From Kalmusia sp. IMI 367209 (taxonomy: Eukaryota > Ascomycota > Dothideomycetes > Pleosporales > Didymosphaeriaceae): DNA of 64,000 nucleotides. The position numbers and the translations under genes are program-made. The DNA is taken from NCBI GenBank assembly GCA_027946365.1, contig JAPEUQ010000014.1, positions 124,001 through 188,000 of the forward strand, given 5' to 3'. The notes under the pieces were generated by a model. It made no database searches. It saw only the letters and a program-made list of their open reading frames with translations, and was not told the DNA's origin. Positions 53,869 to 64,000 of the stretch are shown here, one piece after another; position 1 is the stretch's first letter, and each line of letters begins with the position of its first letter.

Positions 53869-55967
53869 TTACTCCCTATGCTCGATGCCGTCAACCTTCT
53901 CCGTTTCAGGCCCTTGCCCCGTACTTGCCCTTCTCGCCTCTGCAGCCACCACACTGCTCCTCCTTCTTTCCATGTACATTTGCGCCTCCTCTGTCTCCTC
54001 ATAACTGATGAGCAAATCGCCATGCTTGTCATACCTATGAGGCATCTCATTCGCAATCTTAACCACGTTGAAAACATTCGTAGTCTTATGGAAGATCTCA
54101 TCCATTTCTTCCAAAGAGCGGTATGCCGTTTCGGGAAAGAAGAAGTAGACCGAGGGCACCATCGCGGCGTTGATGACGGCGAAGATGATATAGGTTTGGT
54201 AGCCGATGTTGGCAAAGGCAGGGGGTGTGACCATGACGACCATGAAGTTAAAGATCCAATTTGCGGTGGTGGAGATGGCATTTGCGGGGGCACGGATGTT
54301 GAGGGGTGTAATTTCGGCAGGATAGAGCCTAGTGGACATTAGTAAGTAATGTCTGGATTGTGATTGTGAAAGGGGATGCGTACCATGTCATTCCGAGCCA
54401 GCCGATGGCGAAGAAACTGTTGAATACAAAGAGGAAGACGGCCTGGGTCGTGTTAAAAAGGTATATATACTTGAAGAGATGGTGCATACCGCTGCGATAC
54501 CCATACTGTCATTGACCTTGCTCGTAGTGCCCGCCAGGACGCACATGCTCATGGACATGCCAGCGGCACCGAAGATCATGAGAGAGCGTCGCCCGAACTT
54601 CTCTATGGTAAATATCGCAATCCAGGATGCCATCCAGTACTCGGTACCGTTGCAAGCAGCTAAGAGCCGGCTTAGGAAGGGAGAGAGGCCAATATTTTGT
54701 TCGAAGATCGTGGCCGCGTAGTAGGTAATAATGTTGATTCCCGATATCTTGACAACGTCAGCAACACATGATTAGCAACCTCAAAGATGTGAACATACCT
54801 GCTGAAACATTTGATTGACGTACGCCAAAGCCGTACGGTGGAAGTTGCGATTTTTGTTCATCTTGAAGCAATCGCGGAAACCACCCCTCTGCATCTCGAA
54901 CACAGTATCTTTAACGGCTAGAAACTCGCTTTTAATCTTCTTGTCCTCCGGTGGCAGTTCGCTTAGTGCACAAAGAACTTGCAGTGCATCGTCTTCTCGG
55001 CCTTTGAGGACAAGCCATCGAGGGGATTCAGGAAGACCGGGGATGAGCGCCAGGATGAACACAGCGAGAATGATTTGGAAAGCAATGGGAAATCGCCAGG
55101 AAATAGTGCTTGGCTCCAAGAAGGAAAAGCCAAGATCGAGCCAGTAGCTGAGCATTACGCCAAAAACAATCAATGAACCCTGCGCGCATGTTAGTGGTCA
55201 TGAGGATTTAGACGTCATTAGAACATACTTCGATCATGACCATCTGTCCACGGCGATGGGACTTTGAGGTCTCTGCTTGCCATGTGGGTACACTTTCGTC
55301 TGGTCAGTTTCGTGCAGGAACAGTGTGTAAGATAACTTACGTTGAAGTGTTCATGCCGTTACCGAACCCTGTGATCCAGCGTCCTACAATCAATTGTGGC
55401 AAGCCAAAAGAAGATGCTTGTAGTGTAGCACCAACGACCATGATTGAGCTGCCGACAAAGATGGTGCGCTTGCGCCCAAGCATGTTACCAAGCCATATGG
55501 TTGCTACGGCACCAAAGAAGCAGCCAAGCGTGTACGCACCAACCGTAATCCCTTGTATGGTGGAAGTGTAGCTGGCACTTTTCCCATCTGGAGGGTTGGC
55601 GGTATCGATTTCTGGAACTATGAAGTGTCAATAGTGTACCATCCACTACGGCCAAGGGGGTCCCAAAACCGGGCATTTGCACAATAAATCCCCCCAACCC
55701 TGGGTATTTTTGCACAAGTTTCCAGTATTATGAGACCGCTCAACCATAGTGTTGTACGTTTTATGGACCAACTTACAGTGTTTGAGGAAGGATGGTAAAG
55801 TGAGCAAACCGCCCATTACACCTTGGTCATCTACAACAGAAAGTTAGCAATGATCGGTCTCTAATATCATAGGGTCTCTTTCATCCAAAGAGGGCAAAAT
55901 CTGTGCCCGCAATCACTGCAATGGCAATATTGAGCTTGACGCCCGTGAGCCCGTAAAATTTCTTCAT
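53869..55967 (-). CDS. MFS sugar transporter, possibly disrupted at its first splice site
   Basis: Eight exons: 55967-55883, 55830-55777, 55617-55341, 55292-55229, 55179-54799, 54747-54490, 54442-54384 and 54328-53869, giving 545 residues in one phase. Sugar-porter signatures are present: YDQGVMGGLLTLPSF, GNMLGRKRTIF, GRWITGFGNGMNTS, PGLPESPRWLVLKGR, the helix-7 QQISGINIITYYA and PETAYRSLEEMDEIF. It would import hexoses or related polyols by proton symport at the plasma membrane. Oddity: joining exon 1 (ends ...DFALFG) to exon 2 needs a donor that reads GA (55882-55881), not GT. The acceptor is normal. This is either a rare non-canonical intron, a sequencing error or a damaging mutation. The 159-bp third intron boundary gap contains an imperfect tandem repeat. 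Confidence 0.82.
55690..55717. repeat. Imperfect tandem repeat in transporter intron
   Basis: The unit at 55656-55684 and this one share a CC-AA-CC-GGG-ATTT-TGCACAA skeleton. Both lie in the 159-bp intron (55776-55618), about three times the local norm. This may be the scar of a small insertion. Confidence 0.4.
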
Positions 55968-56938
55968 CTTGACTGGCGCTGAAGTCGCGAACACTTGCAA
56001 TCCGACAATCTAGAAGTGGACCTGCTCGCAGCTATAAGAACTCTCATTACGGCTTCCAAGACTAAACTACTGAAACACGACCCACGGCAAACAACATGGG
56101 CCGAAAAGTCTTGCAATGACGTTTAGTGGTTGAGCCGCGATGCGGGCGGGGTGCTCGCCACCACAGCCCCATGGGGTTTCGAGTAACTCTCGCCAAATAT
56201 TGGCTCCTCATTTGCCGAAAACATCGCGCTTTGAGAGTCGCGCACCGGATTGCCTAAAGTGGATATCCCGGAGGCCGTCGAGCCTTGTGTAGGCTTCGGA
56301 AACGGGCACCACACGTGCCAAAGTGAGATCTGAACGACTAAACGGTGCGTGCACGCTAGACAAAAATGCCTCCGAGATGGCGCCGCCATGACGCACAAGG
56401 TTCATGGATTCGACATACTTGAGGCAAATTTACAGCCTTGGAGAGGTATTGTGCATGCGAATACATGGCGACTTTCGAGTTCTTCACAAGTGAAGAATTA
56501 GCAACATTCGAACCAAGAATCAGGTCTCAATTAAAAAAAAACTCGAAGCTTTCGTCGTGGGTACAACCAAGAACATGTATTCAACTTTTGTGGAGAAACT
56601 ATGGGTCTCAATGCCAACTAAGCTAGGTCCCGAGACGACATGATTAAAGTCTTGAACGGACCTCAAGAAGCACAAGCGGCTTCTTCAAAAGAGCGGTGTT
56701 GCAATCGTGTCTCATCAGCACTAAATGCACCTCTACTGGACGGCAACGAGTTACCGAAAGTCCCAACCCTCTGGAACAGAACCCGAAGGCCGATCGTATG
56801 CACGTCGTGTAAAGGAGGAACCCGAACACTTGGACCAAGATCATTCATTCTAGGCCACCCCAGGAAAAATATTTTGGATGCTGGTGCATTTCGGCTCAAC
56901 TTGGAAATTAGGCACCTCCGTTTGAAATTACAATCGTC
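55968..56938. other. Intergenic, no gene recognised
   Basis: Promoter of the transporter at its left and 3' end of the zinc-finger gene at its right. Frames of 60-107 codons occur on both strands but carry no domain. Confidence 0.4.
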
Positions 56939-59091
56939 TCAAGAGGCACCCATGTCGGGGTAACCCAGAGGGTTATCAAAGTCCTCTAGGAATAGTGGCT
57001 CGACCCCGCCACCAACGGGTGAGTCTTTCAAGGAAGGTACAGATTGTAGGCCCAATAGATCTTGGTTGAAGGTACCATGGTAACTGGCAGATTGCTGTGG
57101 CATGTTCTCTGTCTCCCACGGAAGCAGAGGCTTATGGCCTTCGTTCGGAGGAAGACCTTCCCTTGTGTCCGTGTATCTTGTTGACGGCAAAGGTGAAATA
57201 TTTGGGTGGACTTGATGTAGGGTGTCGGAGGATTCAGACATGGGACTCAGGTACGTGCTGTTCAGTGTCGCACAAAATCTTGGATCATATGCTAGAGAAG
57301 ATGTCGGTTGGTACGAAGTATATGTTGAGTCGAAGCACTGGAATTGAGGTGTAGCATGTACATGTTGCCACTCGGACGAAAAATCCGAACTGAAGAAGTT
57401 TGGAGTCGACCATGAGTTCGTAGCCTGATCGGAGGCAAATGGAGTTTGGTAGTCCTGCATCGTGCGAGTAATGGCATCGGCAGACCTGTAGGACTCTAAT
57501 GCGAGTCCTTGTTGACCCGGGCTATCATGTACCCAGGGTTGCTGCGCGGGATTGACTTCGATGTTGTCTTGTTCTGTCACATGTTGATTTGGGACCTCGG
57601 TTGCTTCTTGTTTCTCTTTCCTAGAGCGTTTCCTTTTCCTACTAGAGTACTTGAATGGTGGGCCAAGCATGGTGCATGTTTGTTCAAACTCCTTCGTTGG
57701 AATTGAGGACTTGAGATGCTGGATCTCCGCTTCCCATACATCACCAGCATGGGAGACCAGTGCTGCTACTTTGTGCTCGATGGGCTGAGAGCGCGAATAG
57801 GTCTGTTGGAGCTGACTCCGGGAGCGGTCGAGAGAATTAGGGTCATTAGAATGGGTTTCGTCCGCTTCTTCGAAATCTAAGCTCGTTAAAATTCGCAGTA
57901 TCATGAGGGTGTAGGAACTAACAGCATGATGGAATTTCTACATCGTCCCCAAATAGAATCGAATACCATTCCCTCCATAAAATCTCATTTTGCGCCTGGG
58001 TTGCCTCTCCTTTGGGCCCCCGATGCAGCTCCCTTATCTGTTCGGAGAGTCTCTTCCCGATCTTTTCAGCCGGGTAATCATAGCGCTCTTTACGAACGCA
58101 TGGAGAATCTTCATGCTCTTTCAACTCGGCTTGGGTTGAGAACACTTTTAGGCAACTCTCGCACTCATGGTGCGTATGTGGACCACGTCGGCATTCATCT
58201 GCTTCTATTTCCCTCCCGTCTTTCTTTTTTTGCCCGGGCTTCTTCCCGATCAGGTGCTCTCTGTTCATTTTAGGTACACGAAAGAATGTAGGAGATGTTG
58301 ATCTTACCTTAATCGAGACATACTGTAACCGTGACGGCAACTCTTAGGGTGGCGAGTTTTGTGCGCATCCTTCTTGAAAAAGGGGCATGCGTAAATGCGG
58401 TCATCTGTTCGGCTGGGGATGCGGGATTGATCTGCTACAGAATTATCCCCACCGTCCCCTTCTTCATCTGAATCATCTGATGCTTGGTCGTCCGAGGGCG
58501 TTGACAATCTCTTTCTTTCATTGGGGTGGCATTGCTTTCGATTCGAGCTTACCGAAGTCTTTCTTGCTTCTCGGCCCCTCTGAGGTTGTTCGATTGATGA
58601 AGAACACCCCGGTGTATCTGACTTCTTGGACTGAGGGTCCACTTGCATGAGAAGCCATGAAGTCCGGTTAGATAAAGACTCCGCGTTAAATGCTGCATTG
58701 GTATTCTGATGGTTAATAATAGATGCGGAAAGAAAATCATCTTCCTGGTGAAGTCCAGCGTTTTCATCAGGCTGTGCAATGGCATTTGGTGGCGTTTTTG
58801 GTTGCAGGGGTGCCGAGGAAATGTCACTGGATGATACAGGCCGTGTATGTCTTTCCTGACCTTGGAACCTCGAAGGTATAGGTATCCGAATTCCAAAGGT
58901 AGGGCATCGTCGGTGGTTATTGCAGTCAGTACAGTGTTTATACAGTTTGTAGCTAAGCGGCCCAAAATCTGCAGCGTGGGGGACCAACTCAGCTATAGGT
59001 ATTTAGATGCCACAAGGATTGACGTACCACAAGCACCACAGTACCACTGATATTCACCAAACTCGGAACATTCGATCGTGCAGCAAGACAT
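56939..59091 (-). CDS. Fungal C2H2-like zinc-finger regulator
   Basis: Four exons, 59091-59028, 58992-58308, 58260-57923 and 57876-56939, give 674 residues. The N-terminus has a short Cys-rich WYCGACG...CTDC...RCPTC pattern. The main domain reads YACPFFKKDAHKTRHPKSC, then EHLIGKKPGQ, then HTHHECESCLKVFSTQAELK, then HEDSPC and a helix ending ILWREWYSILFGDD. This is a family common in ascomycetes that pairs a degenerate C2H2 finger with a conserved tail. A nuclear, DNA- or protein-binding role is likely. The C-terminal 310 residues are unstructured and rich in Ser, Gln and Pro, with a basic RKRKRSRKEKQ stretch suited to nuclear import. The first intron is only 35 bp, so that exon join is less certain. 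Confidence 0.8.
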
Positions 59092-60191
59092 AAGGCTGAA
59101 GGCAAGCGCCACTTAGGGTAAATCGGTAGCGCACGTAATATGGAGAGGTAGGCTGAGACTTCACGGTCACAAGCATGCTGGATGAGGCTCTGGAACATTT
59201 TTATTATGGCGACTGTAGAGGTCAAGTCACTTCGTGTGTAGTTGTCCGCAAAACCATGCAAAGGTGGGAGCAATTGCGGAGCAGCCCTGGGGATATTGGC
59301 CGAATAGCTGATTGGGTTACCAAAAACCGGTCAGCAATGCCATTGCAGACAGAAGCGACAAGACACCCAATCATCAACAGCACCTCCCAACCCTCACGCT
59401 CTCGCGTCCAAAGCGAATCATACTGGCACTGCGTCGTTGCCTAATGACAGCGAGTCAAGCGCAGATACATCCTTACGTGCGAGAACCGCCTCTGAGGAGA
59501 GGTTCCTGAGGGGGGAGACGATTCGCGTGAGACTCGTGCTAAACATCGTCATGTTGATATGTGGTTCAGAGTCCTAGCGTACCGGAACAACCCTGGACGA
59601 AGACGAATCGAGTGAATGTGTCGTATGCCTCACGTAGGAAACCACGCACTTGGTGTGTGGTAGTCTGACCGCTCTTTCAAGTCGCATACTTGGCGACCAT
59701 GCTGGCGCAAAAAGCAATGAATGTAAGATCGCGAATGGGGGCGTTTTTGTGAAGAGAAGAGGGGTACGTGCGGCGGAAGATGGCCCCCTCGCCCGATGTG
59801 GTGGTACTCGTACCAATTGATCGGCTCGCTCCAGTTGCCCCGACACGAGTCATGACCGAGCGCAATGTTGTAACCAGGCATTCGGGATAGAGTTGAATGA
59901 TCAGTCAGTGGAGATTAGTAGTGAAAATATGGAGCATCAGATGAGTTCCACTTGAAAGTGCTGGCAGCTTTATCCGGCAGGTGCAATGGCACGAGCCAAC
60001 CAAAGCTGTCGCACCATCCACCTTGCGTCACCGATCGTTTCCATCTCGTCGCCGACATCCACCATGAACTTCGTAAGACATATTTTCCGAGCCTTCACAC
60101 GACACGAGTCGATACCCACGGATCCAAGTCATTACGAACACAAGCGAGCGCCGCCAGGTCGGATGCATCTATCCGAACCCGCAACTTTCCA
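59092..60191. other. Intergenic, possible upstream exon of the F-box-like gene
   Basis: No gene is firm. A plus-strand frame at 59986-60195 starts with an ATG and could be an upstream exon, but no convincing splice join was found. The rest is non-coding on both strands. Confidence 0.35.
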
Positions 60192-60746
60192 ATGATGATA
60201 AAGCGCAGCCGCTTCGAAAAACGCGTCAGAGAGGATGCGCAAACCTGGAAAGACAGACTGATTGGGAAGCGGATCGTGACATCGGACCCTCACATTGCAG
60301 CCCACGAAGGCTGGAAATCGACAGACTACCTGACGCACTGGGAGCCCCGCGTATATTTTTCGAGGCCGAGCGGGGAGGGTCTGGATCAACATCTTAGATA
60401 CGATGCACAACCCCATTCAGCTTTGCTTCGCTTGCCCGCCGAGTTGCGACTTCGCATCCTGGAATTTGTTCTGCCGCCGGAGATGATCTTGCAGAAGACT
60501 GATGTGGACGGTATGGAGCTAGGGGATGCAGAGTGGCTGAACACGTCGGCCATCATCTTCACCTGCAAGCAGCTGTACATTGAGGGGCGAGCATTAGCGC
60601 TAGAGAAGCACACGTTCTCTTACGAAAGGTTCTCTAGAAAGACACGATTTTGTGCTGGTGGAACGAATGAGGGATATATTTGGGATTTATTGAACGTTAT
60701 CTGCGACACAAAAACCAACGTTATTAAGCAAGCACTCTACGGGTAG
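60192..60746 (+). CDS. F-box-like/fungal domain protein
   Basis: Single-exon model of 184 residues from the ATG at 60192, the first in-frame ATG; open sequence continues upstream for 80 codons without one. At about residues 75-95 is HSALLRLPAELRLRILEFVL, the F-box-like entry pattern, followed by SAIIFTCKQLYIEGRALALEKHTFSY, the second part of this common fungal module. Such proteins are often substrate adaptors in ubiquitin ligases, but most have no known role. The N-terminal 70 residues are charged and of unknown function. No transmembrane or signal segment is seen. Confidence 0.62.
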   Translation: MMIKRSRFEKRVREDAQTWKDRLIGKRIVTSDPHIAAHEGWKSTDYLTHWEPRVYFSRPSGEGLDQHLRYDAQPHSALLRLPAELRLRILEFVLPPEMILQKTDVDGMELGDAEWLNTSAIIFTCKQLYIEGRALALEKHTFSYERFSRKTRFCAGGTNEGYIWDLLNVICDTKTNVIKQALYG

Positions 60747-60880
60747 CACTTGCGTCGCTGTGCCTTCTATGCTACCGAGGTCGCATTGCCTATCACTGGG
60801 TGTTTTAACCCTCCTCCTAAGGCCCCCAAAAAACGCCGTTCGCAATGAGCGAACACAATGAACGATGGATAGCTTCAAGT

Positions 60881-62304
60881 TTACAACTCCTCCTTATCCT
60901 GGTCTTCATCCCAACCTTCCGTATCCGTGTCCTTGATAGGGTCCAGCTCGGCATTCTCGATGGCCTTCAGGAACTTCTCGCCCGACTTCTTGTCTGTCGC
61001 AAAGAGATGATCCACAACCATTTTCTTGGGCGTTTCACCCAACCACTGGAAAAGCGAAAAGTCCTGGAACTTGTCGGCGCGGAAGATCTCGAGGACTTCG
61101 AGAGGCTCGTCGTCGCTCAAATTCTCGATGAAATGACCCATGTTCTTGGGGACAATGCCAACGTCACCAGCCTGGTAGTCGAACGTCCTCGCGTTACCTT
61201 CGCCAGCGAAGATAGTGACGCGCGCACGACCTTTGATGAAGAAACTCCACTCATCGGCATTGGGGTGCCAGTGCATCTCTCGGATCGCACCCGGTTCGAT
61301 GTCAAGATGTGCAGCAGCGACAGTCTTGGATAGAGGAAAGTTGGTGGAATCGGTGATGCGAACCTTGCCTCCGGTAGTGTTCAGTGGCTCTTGTGCAAGC
61401 ATCTTATGGGTGAACTGGAGCTTTGACTTTTTGTAGCCTTTGCCCTTGGGGATCTCTTTGTCAATCGAGTCTACCTGGCGACCCTGGAAGATGTACTTTT
61501 CTTTCTCGGGGATAGCCTTGAACACTTCGGGATGCACACGGAAATTCTCGGCCAGCACACTCCTGGGCGTGCGAGCGACCCAGTCAGTCAACAAGAAAGT
61601 GGACTCCTCGTTGAAGTTTCCATCATCGAAGATGAGGAGGAATTCGGTGCCGTTGGGGCTAAGACCCTGAAGCGAATGCGGGTGCCCAGACGGGAAGTAC
61701 CACAGGTCGCCCTTCTCCAAGTCATCAACGAAGCTTCCTCCTTCGGTGTCGAGGGCAGTGATGCGAACACTGCCTTCAAGGACATAGGCCCATTCGGCTT
61801 CCTTGTGCCAATGCAGCTCGCGGATGACGCCCTCGTCGAGACGCATGTTGACACCTGCCAGCTCAACGCTTGTGGGCAGTTCTCGAATGGTGGTTTGGCG
61901 AGTCCATCCGCCCTCCTCGATGCGGATGTGAGAATCGGCAAACGACCATCTCATGTTCTTCATGTTACCGTGATCTGTGCTTGGTGGACGAACAAGATCT
62001 GGATTTTGGCGTTCGCGTTCTCTGTTCCGAGGGCCCATCATTGTTGCGCCGTCGCCGTTTCTCTGTATGCTCGTTAGCTAGTGATGGCTAGAGCTGCTGC
62101 ATGACCACTCACCCATGGTAGCGGATGAAGTTTATCTCCAGTAGAATCAACTTTTCTGTCGTATGGATCACGGTTGTCTGGTGTGTATGGCGACGATGAC
62201 CTGAAGACACGAGGGGCTCCGCTTCCGGCTAGCGGCTGTTGCTCCACAGGAGCTGCCCAGACACCACAGACGCCCAGCACTACAAGAACCGAGGAAAGAT
62301 ACAT
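60881..62304 (-). CDS. Secreted oxalate-decarboxylase-type bicupin
   Basis: Two exons, 62304-62113 and 62062-60881, give 457 residues. A signal peptide starts the protein (MYLSSVLVVLGVCGVWA). Each cupin half binds one Mn: ELHWHKEAEW and SGHPHSL in the first, EMHWHPNADEW and NMGHFIEN in the second. The N-terminal lid reads NFNEESTFLLTDWV, which aligns with the SENST lid of oxalate decarboxylases and keeps its key Glu, so conversion of oxalate to formate and CO2 is more likely than oxidase activity. The enzyme would act outside the cell in acid conditions, possibly to detoxify or adjust oxalate during growth on plant material. The intron has GTGAGT...TACAG ends. It diverges from the DUF1275 gene. 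Confidence 0.92.
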
Positions 62305-62706
62305 GGCTCCGATACAATTGACCCCAGACACAAAGTCAAAAGTCACTGACTGCAGTCCCAATTGCCGTACCACGCTGCTTTATGTTGCCGGCCGTCCCCC
62401 GCTCGCTTCCTCTGACCAATGACGACATAACCGAATTTGCCTGTTACAACACGCCCAGCCCCCATGTTTAACTCGTGGAAAGGCGCTTTCCCCTGCAGAC
62501 TCCGCTCTTCAAACACTGGCGATCAGACTATTTGCGAAAATTCAGTCGCCGACGCCGTCGCTGTCCTACATTTACCGCCGTCGTGAGATGGAACGTTAAA
62601 GGCACGGGCCCCGCCCTTGTTTGCTCTCACCAGGAACATCTCACCTCGGAGCTACTTCTGTCGCCGAGAGGGCAAATCGTCAACAACGCGGAACACGGCA
62701 GCCACA
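62305..62706. promoter_or_regulatory. Bidirectional promoter between oxalate decarboxylase and DUF1275 genes
   Basis: The two genes diverge from this 402-bp gap. No specific binding motif is asserted. Confidence 0.35.
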
Positions 62707-63580
62707 ATGAACAGCAACGCGCGAAACAACCGGCGCGCGGACGAGGAAACCCCGCTGCTTGGAAGGTCTGGACCTGGGAAAGATTCGGACGCGGGTCGCT
62801 TCGGGCTGAAGCTCAAGAAGCATTTGACTGCCAATGTTAGCAAGAATTGGGCAGATGCTGTGCTGCTATGGTGCTACATCATCACAGGGCTGCTGGACAG
62901 CTCTGCCGTATTCATCTGGGGCTCCTTCGTGAGCATGCAGACGGGTGAGTGGCAATTGGGCGGGAGAGGTTCGCAATTGGTCTTCTGACGCTTAGCTAGG
63001 GAACACCGTGTATCTCGGTTTGGGTCTCGTCGCCCCTTCTGAAGGCATTCGCTGGGTCAAGGCCCTCACTTCGATCGCGTGCTTCTGCATTGGATCTTTC
63101 TTCTTCTCCCGCTTCCATCGCTACCTCTCGCCGCGCAAACGCTGGGTCCTTGTCTCCTCCTACACTCTGCAACTCCTCCTCATAGTCGTTGCCGCACTTG
63201 TTGTCACCTATGGCCGCGATGAATCAGGTGACACACACAACCTGCACTGGCAGGTCCTCGTACCGCTCGGGGCGGTTGCTTTCCAGTCAAGCGGACAAGC
63301 GGTGACATCCAGAGTGCTACAATACGGAGGATTGACAAGTGTGGTTCTCACAAGCAACTACTGCGATCTCTTCTCCGATCCCAATCTGGCTGCTATCACA
63401 AATGTGGAGAGAAACAGGAGGGTCGCCGCGCCCGTTCTGCTGCTCATCGGTGCGATGTTTGGCGGGCTATGGGCTCACAGCCCCATCGGTCTTGCAGGTG
63501 CTCTGTGGACCGCTGCTGCTCTAAAGGGTGTTGCTGTTAGTGCATGGATGGTTTGGAGCGCTGATCCCGAGGACGAATAG
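62707..63580 (+). CDS. DUF1275 (YoaK-like) membrane protein
   Basis: Two exons, 62707-62944 and 63000-63580, give 272 residues. The join restores SMQTGNTVYLGLGL, the conserved N-terminal signature of DUF1275 proteins. Six hydrophobic segments follow, ending GLAGALWTAAALKGVAVSAW. A cytosolic N-terminal tail has an ETPLLG-like start (residues 13-18), a possible sorting signal. Family members occur in bacteria and fungi; function is unknown, though transport has been suggested. It is divergent from the oxalate decarboxylase gene. Confidence 0.87.
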
Positions 63581-64000
63581 TCTGGCAATGAATTGACAGT
63601 ACTGGTTATTGGGTTTCATGCAGAGCGTCGCTAAGAACATGCGGGCGTTGACACATAAGATATGGTAACCGATGACTAGGCATTGCCACATGGTAGGGTC
63701 AACATGATTCTTTCGCCAAGATCACAATCATGATTGCAGTCGGATGGAATATTGCGGTACCTAGCGACATGCTGGGTTCAGGTCGAGAACGAAGACGAGG
63801 TTCAGTTCAAGGAGAGCTTCAAGGGGTGCTAACTCTACACTGGAAAGATTCGTCATGAGATTTAGGGCTAGTAACAACATAGGCATCATACACAGAATTT
63901 GGATATATATCTCTACAAGATAGCTCTTCATATCATGTCCACCCGTATTCTACCCACCAACGCCCAGCCTCACAATCCCTCCGCCATGCGCCTACCCACG
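63581..64000. other. Right edge, no gene recognised
   Basis: 3' sequence of the DUF1275 gene. No coding region is supported to the window end. Confidence 0.4.

Overview
The window is nuclear DNA of a filamentous ascomycete (Pezizomycotina, probably Dothideomycetes; the class is an inference). Most genes are split by short introns (about 42-80 bp, with a few longer and one apparent 35-bp case) carrying GT...CTAAC/CTGAC...AG signals. Several families are typical of or restricted to fungi: DUF3176, SAT4/rhodopsin-like membrane proteins, bZIP-DUF3425, TRI12-type transporters and a fungal C2H2-like regulator. A U2 spliceosomal RNA gene is present on the minus strand. I found no tRNA, rRNA or CRISPR array. 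About two dozen protein genes could be modelled; where introns occur, exon joins were chosen so that reading frame, splice sites and family motifs all agree.

Layout. 0-5 kb is decayed accessory DNA: a broken phosphotransferase gene, a 2OG-Fe(II) oxygenase, an ankyrin fragment and a possible solo LTR. 5-16 kb holds a DUF3176 membrane protein, a methyltransferase with a small inverted-repeat element just upstream, a trypsin/V8-like peptidase, a stray U2 fragment beside a dead pogo/Fot1-like transposase, and a bZIP-DUF3425 regulator. 16-18.5 kb holds a divergent pair, a metal-ligand-free bicupin and an ABM-like domain fused to a zinc ribbon. 18.5-21 kb is AT-rich with ankyrin relics. 21-27 kb has the U2 gene and two SAT4/rhodopsin-like genes. 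27-34 kb has a secreted carboxylesterase, a small secreted protein and a TRI12-type transporter. 34-42 kb is a dense housekeeping block: TAD3, ORC5, SelO and a DCAF4-like WD40 protein. 42-56 kb carries a frame-disrupted SGNH hydrolase, a Baeyer-Villiger monooxygenase, an Arg/Ser-rich CCCH-like protein, a Rab GTPase, a second small secreted protein and a sugar transporter with an odd first splice site. 56-64 kb has a fungal zinc-finger regulator, an F-box-like protein, a secreted oxalate-decarboxylase-type bicupin and a DUF1275 membrane protein.

How the genes work together. No large biosynthetic cluster is visible (no PKS, NRPS or terpene synthase). The most system-like unit is the bicupin/ABM-zinc-ribbon pair, which shares a promoter region containing a 9-bp motif three times, with a bZIP-DUF3425 regulator next door. 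The housekeeping block (tRNA editing, replication origin recognition, mitochondrial AMPylation) is intact, while accessory flanks show frameshifts, nonsense codons and transposon debris. The strongest observations are the U2 gene plus its 86-bp displaced copy, the ABM-zinc-ribbon fusion with its shared promoter motif, the TA-flanked 162-bp inverted-repeat element, and the apparent GA-AG first intron of the sugar transporter.
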